Shown here: one piece after another, positions 26,101-35,059 of the stretch
Position numbering within the stretch: the stretch's first letter is position 1
Layout of the letters: every line of letters begins with the position of its first letter
Source: Chaetorhynchus papuensis
Taxonomy: Eukaryota; Chordata; Aves; Passeriformes; Rhipiduridae
DNA: 64,000 nucleotides
Direction: 5' to 3'
Assembly: GCA_013396525.1 (NCBI GenBank)
Contig: VWYX01001140.1
Coordinates: 62,001-126,000 of the forward strand
Notes under the pieces: generated by a model
Seen by the model: only the letters and a program-made list of their open reading frames with translations
The model's database searches: none
Told to the model about the DNA's origin: nothing
Made by a program: the position numbers and the translations under genes

Positions 26101-28419
26101 TGTTTGAGAGAACAGACATTTAGTCAGTGGAACTTCTCAGCAACAGATCTTCTAGCCTGGAAAAAAATAGTCACTTGACGCTCTTAAAACATTGAAGCAG
26201 TTGTATTTGTACTAAGCCAGCAAGCTATAGAGGGGGAAGGGAATTCAATTCTCCAAACAACACAGAGAAAAGACTCGAGGCCAACTACAAATCTGACCAG
26301 GAAAAATTGCAGACTGCAAATAACTCACGGTCCTACTTTGATATTAAGATAACAATCTGAGTTACATTTCTAGAATATAAGTTTATTTCTATAACTGTAA
26401 CTGTGAGAGCTATATTTCATGCTCTTAGCACATTCAATAAAGGAAACCTAACTGCTTGCCTTCACAGTTCTTGCAGGCATAATCTTTACAGATCTCACTT
26501 AGAAAAATTACTGGATTTTCTTGAGTTGAGGTGTCCAAATAAGGCTCATCATTTTGCATATGGAGTTTACCATTAGGGGGAAAAAAAGCATATTTGAGAA
26601 AGTTTTATATTGTGTAGCTTAAAAAGAAAATCGTAAGTTTGACCAGTTTTCTTTTAAGCAAAATGAACCATCAAAAAAATCACCTATAAATTCTTTCCTG
26701 TAAGCAATGAATTTGTCATTACTCATGATGCCAGCAGAACCTTTGACATGGTGGATCATGTAGATGCAGGTTATCTAATTGTTTCCTTTCTCCTCTTTTG
26801 TCTTGTATCCATCTGTTTTATGGTTTGTGTGGTGGGAATTCATTTATTTGCTCCCTGAGTTTGTAGAGTCTCACACCACTGGGATTGTTGCCCATGACAT
26901 TCAGAGGTGTGTACAGGTGATGATGTCCACAAGCCCGTGTTTGTGCCCAGTAGAGGTGAGGCTGAAACTGCTTTGAAAAGTTAAACTTTATTTACTCAAC
27001 CTTCCCTGGCATGCCTGGGTTACTCTGTACTAGTAATGCTGTTCAGTGGCATCTCACAGAGACAATATGAATAGTAGTTTCTCCTGCTGACATGAAGTGT
27101 AAACACTGGCAAAGAAAATAAACCCATTTTTGTAGGCACTTAGCCAAACTATTAAAACAACTGAGCAAGTATTTTATTTCAATGGTGACCTTAAGGCTGT
27201 TGTGGGTTTTATTCCTGCAAGGCCTTACTCCATTATGGTCCTCCTGTGATAAATTACTGAACAGTTTAAAAAAAAGGCTACAGAAAACAAAGGATGCATG
27301 TTGGTTCTTTGTGATATGAGCTGCATGTTCTATCTTATTGTACTAAATTAATCATAAACATTATTCAATATTTAAAAGGGGAAAAGAGCAGGTGCCTGCT
27401 GAGAACAGGTGTTACCAATTTTAGCTTAAACAAAATCCAACAATCCTTTCCACGCATTACTTCTATAATATGCATCAGAAATCATACCTTGCACTAATAC
27501 ATTCCCAGCTGTAGAGAAGAAGAATGTTTTGTCACATGTTTCCTGATCTGGTCTTGTTTCTAGAACTTACTCCCCATTTTGGTTCACAAGGGTTCAGTTT
27601 TGCTGCCTTTCATGGAATTCTGTAAATGTGATGCTAATCTTAGAGTGATTGTAAACATTATTACATTTACAGTGAGTAGCCCAGTGAGTACCTGCAAAAA
27701 TAATTCAGCAGGCTGCCCAAGGGCAAAGAATTTGCTGAAGGTTTATTTTGATTTATTTTAAAAGCTCATATGAAGTTCATTGTTGTCAACTACTGAACAT
27801 GGACACAGGAGTGGTGCCATATTATCCCAGCCTTTTCTGATATCTGTCAATGGGTTGAGTCCTGTGAGAAAGGTTATTTATGATAAAATTAGTGAAACAG
27901 TTTGAACAGATTGAATCATTTGATTATAATGTATTTTAACATGTAAACAAGTATTGTCCAAGCAAGAGAGTGGTGCAAGATGGAAATCAGCTATCATCCT
28001 TATCCTTCAGAAAACCCTACTCTTTTTACAACATGCCAGCATCTAAAACCATGGAAACAATTTTGAAATAATTCTAAAGGAGAACACATTATGCACTAGG
28101 GAACCAACACTGCATTTATGGATAATCTTAGTTTTACATCCCTGATAGAGTCTGAAAAACTGTATTAGGTTTGGGACTGTACCTGAAATGCTGGTCCTGC
28201 TGGCAGAGCCAATGACAGAGTTTTTCCTTTTCCAGCTGGAGTATCGGGATTGCTAAAACAACTAAAGTACAGTTCTAAAGTGCTTTTTCATTGGGGGTCT
28301 TAATGCATATTACAAATACTTAAACTAAATATTTAGAGGAAGGCAAATATAACTGTACAAGAGCTTCTATATCTACTGAACACATACTAAATATTAGCAT
28401 GTTTTTAAATAACTAAAAA
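23136..28419. other. Intergenic DNA, nothing recognised
   Basis: AT-rich unique sequence. Open frames are short and lack splice or codon signals. No RNA gene or mobile element was recognised. Confidence 0.5.
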
Positions 28420-28715
28420 TCGTATAAGGAAAAACTTCTTCACTAGGACACTGGAACAAGTTGTCTGCAGAGGTTGTAGAGTCTCCATTCTTGAAGGGTT
28501 CAAGGCCTGGCCAGAAAAAGACACAGCTGGCCTGATGTGGCAGTAGCCCTGCTCTGAGGAGGAGGCTGTGCTAGAGGACATTTGTGCAGATTTCATCCTG
28601 GAAGTTTTTCAAGAGAGGCTGGATAAAGCCCTGGAAACCTGGTCTATGCACACAGCTGAGCTACTTTGACTTGGACCTCATGATGTCTCTTACAAACTGA
28701 ATTAGCCCATGATGC
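28420..28715 (+). mobile_element. CR1 LINE 3' fragment
   Basis: Ordered matches to the CR1 3' region: aaaaacttcttcactaggac, actggaacaagttgtctgca, then gaagtttttcaagagaggct and ggataaagccctgg, ending near tcatgatgtctcttacaaac. The copy is diverged and contains a partial duplication or insertion around 28520-28590. Confidence 0.72.
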
Positions 28716-28997
28716 TACGACCTCGAGAAGTGCTTTCCAACCACTATAACTTCCATGACACTGTGAATGTGAAATCCAGACTAACTAGTGGATATGTTGA
28801 TAACATTCTTTAAAAATAATTTTCCAGGGGTCCATCCAGGAGCTGAAGAGAGAACTGGAGACTCTTAGCTTAGGCAGGAATTGAAGGCCCTGGACTGAGC
28901 TGGAGGTCCTGGACTCCTGGGCAGTGGGGTGGGGGACAAGTGGGGCTGTCCAGGGACATTCAGGCCCTAGAGGCCCAGTTCTCGCGGTGACTGCTGC

Positions 28998-29034
28998 TTT
29001 CCAAGGGATTCAGCAAGGGATTTCCAAGGGATTC
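28998..29034. repeat. Short direct repeat
   Basis: The 14-mer tttccaagggattc occurs at 28998-29011 and 29021-29034, with a third partial copy (caagggatt) between them. Confidence 0.8.
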
Positions 29035-30225
29035 TGTTCTCCCTCCTTCCTCCCCTCATCACTATATCCTGGGTGCCTGAATCATCATACTGCTGGCCCA
29101 AGGAGGTGGTTTATTTTTCATCCACATCAAGGTAAAAGATCTGTTTAGTTCTTAAGCAGGTCATGTACTTAATGTCTTGGTAGATAATCAAGTATTGATT
29201 TCTTACAAGAACACTTTACAAGCACACAATACTGGTGGAGGTTTTAAACTGCTTGCTCTTGTGTAACAGCACTGATTTCAATGGACTATTCATGCTAGAG
29301 ATGTGGAAACTGATCAGTAATAATACGTAAGTCCAGATATTTATAGATGATCATATTCCTTCACTTAGCACAATGACAGTGTGGAGAGAGAGATACAATG
29401 TAAGTATACATGTGGACACATTTTTAGTCACATATCTTGAGGACATATCCATCACCAATCTGCAAAGAATACGTGTCTAACCCATGCAATTCTACATCCA
29501 TATTAATCCAGTGTTAATTAATTATATGTATAATTTCAACTTTGCTGCTTTGTTCTGCACGTTTATCTGGCTGACAGATACATACACACCTTGTTATGCT
29601 GCTCCTCACAAACCTGCAATAAGTACTTTCCTTCCCATGAACAGATCTGTCCCAGACCATGCTCTTTTTCGGAAGGTGATGCAGCAGCAATGTCAGGATT
29701 CCATGAGTACAAGGTGCCAACCTGTGAAATACATCTGAAATTAATTATAGAAGCTAAAGAACCCAGTGCTTTCATCACTGTCTTGGAAGCCTTTAGAAAC
29801 TACTTGCCATCTCATGTTAACTGAATAGGGTTTTCAGAAAGAAGAATCTGATTTTATTTGCATGCATATCTCAATACAAAGTACAGACTTCTTTGAAGTT
29901 CTTCTTCAAAGCATCTTCAAAGGTGGGTCTCTAGTTTGTAAGGAGATATACATGTAAATAAAATCAGATTCAATTAACTTTTTAATTTGCTGTTTTAACA
30001 ATAACATTGTTGCTATTAAAACTGTTACCTTTGGAGCATTTCAGTCAACCAGTATATATACAAATGCTACCATTGTAATGCCTGGTGGAGTTGTCAGGAA
30101 AAAAAAACCTTTTAAAGGAAGAAAAAAGCCTTTTCTGGACTGTGAATCATTATTACAATACAAAATTATGCAAAAGCTCAGATAGAGGTAGTCCAAAACA
30201 CGCCTTTTTTTCTCCCTCAAACTTT

Positions 30226-30274
30226 ATTTGATTCTAGGCAACAGTGTTATCTGATAGGATTTCTAGAATCAAAT
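30226..30274. repeat. 12-bp perfect inverted repeat, 25-bp loop
   Basis: Arm atttgattctag (30226-30237) is the reverse complement of 30263-30274. It is short enough to be chance in AT-rich DNA. Confidence 0.8.
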
Positions 30275-32500
30275 CAAGACCACGCTACCTTTGATTCTTT
30301 GTTCTTAACTTTCTATTATCTTTTAAAAGAAATTAGTTATTCACTATAAAATTACTTTATGAAAACAAAGTCTGATGCTTTCCAATTATCTGCCCTTGTA
30401 GGCTCTGCTAAATCAGATATAAAAATAACAGAGGCACCTTAATAATAATTCTAATGTGATGTAGTGTGCAGTGATAAGAAATTCACTTGGAACAAAATAT
30501 TACCTGCATGTTAAAATTGTCTTTTCTGCAGCATTTGATCCCTCCTACTGAGACACTAAACTGAAGCAGGGTTAATTGTGGAATCCAACTGTTTCCTGAA
30601 TATGAAAGTAATTTTATTTTAAAATTGCTTAGTGATGGAAAAATTTTCCCTTTATTTAAAAAGAGACCATAAATCATTCTATTTCAACTGCTTTGGTAGA
30701 AACAAAGGACACCCAGTCACCTTCCATCCAAATTGTCAAACAGAACACCTTTAATCACACAGGGAAAAACAAACCACACCTCTATATACCAACTGCAAGG
30801 TGGGTACATTTGCTTGCTCATATAGCATGTCAGAAATGAGCTGAATGAACACAAACATTTCCAAAGTTACCATGGAGAAGGAGTATTTATCTCATACAAA
30901 TTTCCCAAATGGCTGCAGAAATCTGCCTGTAAGTCTCAATTTGTCCATTTTTTGTAGTCCCCTATATATTTATGTATACATGTATGTGTGCAAATGAGGA
31001 TTTTACTTGGGCAGCCCTGTGACTGAGCATTTGCATCTGGCTCACAGCCTGTGTGACTTTTGCTAGCTCTTGTTTCCCTACAATGCATGCCAAACCAGAT
31101 ACCAGAAGCCCTTTGTATGACAGAATCAACTGTTTCAGCTTCTCTACCTGTCCCTTAAGTCTTGAACCACTGCCTTTTTGTGTAATGGATCTCCAGAGTT
31201 ACAGAGATTAATTTCTTTCTTCTCGGTTCCTTTCATGCAAACACCCTTAGGCTGTTTATTCCCACAAGTGAACTGTCAGTGTATCACTGGTCTATCACAG
31301 ACCTCTTGCGACAGCACCCGGCGTAATGTATCAGAACTGATCCAGCTCCTCAGACCCAAACTGTGTCCTGCTGCAAGGAATTACTTTCACTATAGGATGA
31401 CCTTCAGTGGACATTTGGTCCCAGTTGTTCACCTGAGAATCACTTCAAATGCAATCTCCCTTTGACAGCACCCCTTTTTGGACTCAAAGTGGCCACTGAG
31501 TCTCACAACTGTAATGTCCCGTGCAAGTCTTGATGAGGCACTGCTATTTAATAGGTCCTCAGATCTAATTCAAGGTCCACAAAAAGGTTCAGGATCAGGG
31601 TACAAGTGAAGAATCATTCTCTTGGTATCATCTAAAGTTTAGACAGAGAGGTAGGGATGCATTCTAAGTGCTGCACACCTATTAAGCCATGAGGTAGCTT
31701 CATACTGAGACACACACTTGCAAACACCAGTAAAGCTTTTGGTCAATGTTTTCACTGCGGGTGATGTGGATTATACCACCTTTCACAGCTGGTGTGTGAA
31801 TAATGTCTGAGAGTCTTCACCAGAAAACATACAGGTATGAACCACACGCTTCTCAAGTAAAACATAAGATCTCGTTGCAGGTGGAAGAAATTCGAGCTGA
31901 CAAGTTGTAGAGACAGTTGATAAGTTCATTTCTCTAGGCAATAAACTACTGTCAGATGGGGGGGAAACAGCTCAGGCTACCAGCCACGGGCAGGAAAGAT
32001 GTGCCGACCATTCAAGTCCATAAAAGACATCATTGACAGGGAGCACTGAGGTGAGAAGTGACGACAAGAAATGCAATGGCGACGGCACCAGGAAATAGAC
32101 TTGGTGGGGCTGAACTCGTTAATTACTCAGGCTAGGTAGGCACACCCTGCTAATTATACTGCCTGCCTTGAAAATTAAGTTCCTGCAAGCCAACGACTCA
32201 GGACTGAAATCCAGGTCGGAAGTGACACAGCTGCATCCAGCTCAGCGTGGCGGCAGGGTTCCTCGTTTAACTGGGATCGATAGCCGTTCCAGGCGCATCT
32301 GTCGTGGAGATGAGGATGGGTCCTCCTTGTCCATGAGACCCTTTTCTCCCCCGCGGTGCCTCCGCAGGGAGAGCTGGGGAGCCGGGAAAGAGCGGCCGTG
32401 GGGAGCCCCGGAGCGCGGGGAGGGGCTGCCCCCTGCGGGCGGGGACCGGCACTGCCGGGGGCCCGTCCCGCCCATGTGGCTGCGGGTGACACCGACACGG

Positions 32501-32624
32501 CCCCGAGTCCCCTGGGCACGGCCCCGAGCCCCCCGGCACAGCCCCGAGCCCCCGGGCACGGCCCCGAGCCCCCCGGGCACGGCCCCGAGTCCCCCCGGCA
32601 CAGCCCCGAGCCCCCGGGCACAGC
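32501..32624. repeat. GC-rich minisatellite, six units of 20-21 bp
   Basis: Units begin CCCCGAG at 32501, 32522, 32542, 32562, 32583 and 32604, with body CCCCCGGGCACGG or a close variant. The minus strand carries repeated G-runs of four to six, so it can in principle form G-quadruplexes. In frame, the repeat makes artificial open frames (Ala-Pro-Ser-Pro-Pro-Gly-Thr) that are not genes. Confidence 0.92.
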
Positions 32625-32694
32625 CCGCGCTGCCGCCGGGGGATGACGGCCCCTCGGCCGCCCGCTCTGCTCTCCTCGCAGCCTTCACCCTCCA

Positions 32695-33060
32695 GGGCTA
32701 CGGAATCACAGAAACAACTCGCTTGGAAAAGACCTCTGAGATTATCGAGTTCAACCTGTGCCTGAACACCACCTTGTCAACCAGACCTTGGCACTCGGTG
32801 CCACGTCCAGTCTCACCTTACCAACCTGCAGGGACGGTGACTCCACCGCCTTCCAGGGCAGTCCATTCCACTGCGTAATCACCCTCTGTGTAAAGAAATT
32901 CCTCCTAATGTCCAACCTAAACCTGCCCTGGCTCAGCTTAATACTATGGCCTCTCGCTGTCTGGAGCTTGCTGTTCCACCGGTGGCATTCCTAGCCCATA
33001 TAGCTCCATGTGAATATACTGAGTTCTTGCAGTGTGTCCTCTTGGAGAGAATTCCTATTG
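32695..33060 (-). mobile_element. CR1 LINE 3' fragment, minus orientation
   Basis: The plus strand starts ggaatcacagaaacaactcg then cttggaaaagacctctgaga, and continues accaccttgtcaaccagacc, agggacggtgactccaccgc, and aaagaaattcctcctaatgt. This is the well-known reverse complement of the CR1 3' region. The 3' end lies at the left. The right boundary is approximate, and homology may reach about 33110. Confidence 0.88.
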
Positions 33061-33199
33061 CTGACCCTATCTGGAGATAGCGATGCCTTGCAACATCTGA
33101 GGATAATTTTCCCGCGGGCTCAGTTGCCACCTGTATAAGCACAGTTCAACTGGCTGTAAACTTATGGCAATAAACACAGGTAACAAAGGCCACAAATGA

Positions 33200-33460
33200 G
33201 TCAGGTCCCTGATTTGGGCTCCACAAAGTCAAACAAGAAGTTTCACCTCAACATGAGGAGGAGCTTGCTTACACTGAAGGCAGCAGGGCACTGGGAGAGG
33301 CTGCCCAGGGAGGTCGGGGAGTCTCTCTGGAGACATTCAAACCCCACCTGGACGCGTTCCTGTGTCACCTGCTCTGGGCGACCCTGCCTCGGCAGGGGGT
33401 TGTACGAGATGATCTCCAGAGGTCCCTTCCAACCCTAATGACTCTGTGGTTTTTCCATAC
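33200..33460 (+). mobile_element. CR1 LINE 3' fragment, plus orientation
   Basis: Ordered matches: aagtttcacctcaacatgag, ggcactgggagaggctgccc, gagacattcaaaccccacct, then gatctccagaggtcccttcc followed by aaccctaatgactctg. Well preserved, and oriented opposite to the CR1 at 32695-33060. Confidence 0.9.
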
Positions 33461-33766
33461 AGTGTAAAACACCCATCTGAAGCACCCGGTGCTCAGGGTA
33501 GTCCTAAAAATCAAAAGCAGCTGAGGCCTGCTCAGTATCGAGCGGGTTGTGGCTGGAGTGCAATTACAGGCGGGATATAGAGTGAGCAGGGGAGAAGGCA
33601 GAGCGCTAACGCACGGCGTCAGCTGGGAAAAGGAGCACAGGTCGGCAGTGCAGTGGTTTCCCCGTGTGTTTTAACACGCGTGGACTTAGAGCAGATATTT
33701 TGGAAGAAACCCTCGGCCGTGACGGCCACAAAGCGCCAGCACACAGCTCTCCCCGCGCAGCGAGGG

Positions 33767-33783
33767 CTTCTGGGAGCTGTAGT
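33767..33783 (-). promoter_or_regulatory. ZNF143/THAP11-like site 1
   Basis: The reverse complement reads ACTACAGCTCCCAGAAG, matching the core ACTACAA-TTCCCA module bound by ZNF143 and THAP11/HCFC1 in CpG-island promoters. Confidence 0.6.
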
Positions 33784-33818
33784 CCGCCCGCCGGGGGAGC
33801 CGGTGCCTTGGGGCGGGG

Positions 33819-33838
33819 CTCCCACAATGCACCTCGCG
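33819..33838 (+). promoter_or_regulatory. ZNF143-like (SBS) site 2
   Basis: CTCCCACAATGCACCTCGCG fits the SBS pattern TCCCA-N-N-ATGC-N-N-CGCG. It lies about 36 bp from the first site, in the opposite sense. Confidence 0.65.
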
Positions 33839-33859
33839 GCGCAGCCAGGCCGCCCCGCC

Positions 33860-33869
33860 GTCACGTGAC
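33860..33869. promoter_or_regulatory. Palindromic E-box GTCACGTGAC (USF/MITF-TFE type)
   Basis: A perfect 10-bp palindrome around CACGTG in the CpG-island promoter. It matches the USF core and the CLEAR element bound by TFEB-family factors. Use is inferred only. Confidence 0.6.
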
Positions 33870-33911
33870 CTGCGCGCCGGGCCGAGCCGGCCGCTTCCGC
33901 GGGGGTCCGCG

Positions 33912-33987
33912 NNNNNNNNNNNNNNNNNNNNNNNNNNNNNNNNNNNNNNNNNNNNNNNNNNNNNNNNNNNNNNNNNNNNNNNNNNNN
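33912..33987. other. Assembly gap (76 N) in the CCDC28A promoter
   Basis: A run of N flanked on both sides by very GC-rich sequence, typical of drop-out in short-read assembly. True length is unknown. Protein frames drawn across it are meaningless. Confidence 0.97.
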
Positions 33988-34299
33988 CGGGGCTCCGTCC
34001 TCCTCCTCCTGCTCCCGGGCCACAGCCGGCGTCCCGGCGCTGCGCGGTAATAAAACGGCCGCACACGGCGGGGGCTGCCCGTGCTGCGGGCAGCGGTCTC
34101 CTCGTCCCGGGAGGTGGCGGCGGGGCCGCGGTGGCGCGCGGGGGTCACGTCGCGGTGCCCGCGGCGCCCTCGGCCGTCTCCGGCACGTAACGGGTGTCAG
34201 AGGCGCTTCCCCAGCGAGGAGGTGGCGAGGGAGCACCCGGTAACCGCACACAGCGTGGGTCGTGTGTGCAGCGCTGGGCAGGGCCCGTCGGCAGCCCGT

Positions 34300-34445
34300 G
34301 TCACAACAACAGCAGCTGTACGAGTAATGGCCTGCGTGTCACAGCAGCGACAACGCGTGTGTAACACCCACTGTAATAGTAATAACAAGCGTGTGACAGC
34401 AACAACAGCTGTGTCACAGCAATAACAGCAAGTGTGGAACAGCGA
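34300..34445. repeat. Degenerate ACAGCAACAACAG repeat array
   Basis: Imperfect units of the form GTGT(C/A)ACAGCA(A)CAACAG recur across the stretch, with variants such as taatagtaataacaagcgtg. It reads as a decayed minisatellite just inside the CCDC28A 5' intron or leader. Confidence 0.6.
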
Positions 34446-34576
34446 CAGCAACTCGGCATCGGCTGAGCTTTCCCACAGCACCGCCGCTCCCTGCGGAGGA
34501 GGCTCTTTGGCACGGATTAGTCGCAGCATCCTCGTGCCCCAGCACTCGTCGGTGCTTTCCCTGCCATGGGCCTGAG

Positions 34577-34600
34577 CAAAACACCTGAGCAGGTGTTTTG
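34577..34600. repeat. 24-bp near-perfect palindrome around CACCTG/CAGGTG
   Basis: Arms of 11 bases (caaaacacctg and caggtgttttg) flank a two-base centre. Each arm ends in an E-box of the CAGGTG type bound by ZEB/SNAI and TCF-like factors. It lies in the CCDC28A 5' region. Confidence 0.85.
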
Positions 34601-34864
34601 TAGCCGTAAGCCACGGGACACAAAGCTTGAGATCATTTGGAGGTACCTGTTGGCTGATGGAGATTTTAATTCCTGCCCCTTCCGCTGATCAAGCAAGCCA
34701 GGCATCTTCTCCTAAAAACGGGATTCTCTTGCTCTCAGAAATGAGTGACTGCTCATCTCTGAAGGAACTACAAGTTTCATTTCCACGAGCTGTCTTTCCA
34801 CTTGCTTTTATTGTGAATGCCAGTTTTAATGGATGTTTCTTACTTTCCTTTCTTCCCTGTGAAG

Positions 34865-35059
34865 GACAAGACATTAGTCTAGATGCAGTAAATTGGAAGA
34901 AATGGAAGAAAGGAAGATCAAGAGGAGGAGTCCCAAATCATCTACCAGTCACCCTGCTCAGGTTGCTAACTCCAAGAAAAGCTCAGTGCCAGTCAGTAAA
35001 AGCACAGCCTTTTCCAACCCTGCCCCACAGCCTGCCGTACAAAAACCAAAGTTAAAACG
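34865..35059 (+). CDS. CCDC28A: CCDC28A coding exon 1 (start ATG 34902)
   Basis: The acceptor is the CCCTGTGAAG at 34855-34864. Bases 34865-34901 are 5' leader, containing a minimal upstream frame (ATG CAG TAA, 34883-34891). The coding part is 52 codons plus two bases, rich in Lys, Arg, Ser and Pro (MEERKIKRRSPKSS, then SVPVSKSTAFSNPAPQP). The donor is CG|GTAAGC. Exon-start position is inferred from the AG alone. Confidence 0.9.

Larger units (their letters stand above)
28716..32240. other. Intergenic DNA
   Basis: No exon recognised. At about 28825-28900 the sequence reads like a short coiled-coil stretch (IQELKRELETL on the plus strand). This may be a decayed CR1 ORF1 piece but is too short to assign. 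A 12-bp inverted repeat lies at 30226-30237 and 30263-30274. Confidence 0.5.
33590..34300. promoter_or_regulatory. CCDC28A: CpG-island promoter of CCDC28A
   Basis: High CpG density upstream of the CCDC28A coding exons, with three recognisable factor motifs listed separately. The non-coding first exon must start near here, but the assembly gap at 33912-33987 falls in the likely start region, so I cannot place the transcription start or the exon 1 donor. No TATA box was seen. Confidence 0.78.

Noticed and set aside
30226..30274. 12-bp inverted repeat as a regulatory hairpin
   Set aside because: Short arms and a 25-base loop in AT-rich intergenic DNA; expected by chance at this scale.
32168..32878. 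A 236-codon plus-strand frame and 148-codon minus frames
   Set aside because: They are created by the minisatellite and run into a CR1 fragment. No splice or start context supports them.
33619..34251. Frames of 95-210 codons crossing the N gap
   Set aside because: Unknown bases are treated as codons, so the frames are artefacts in a CpG island.
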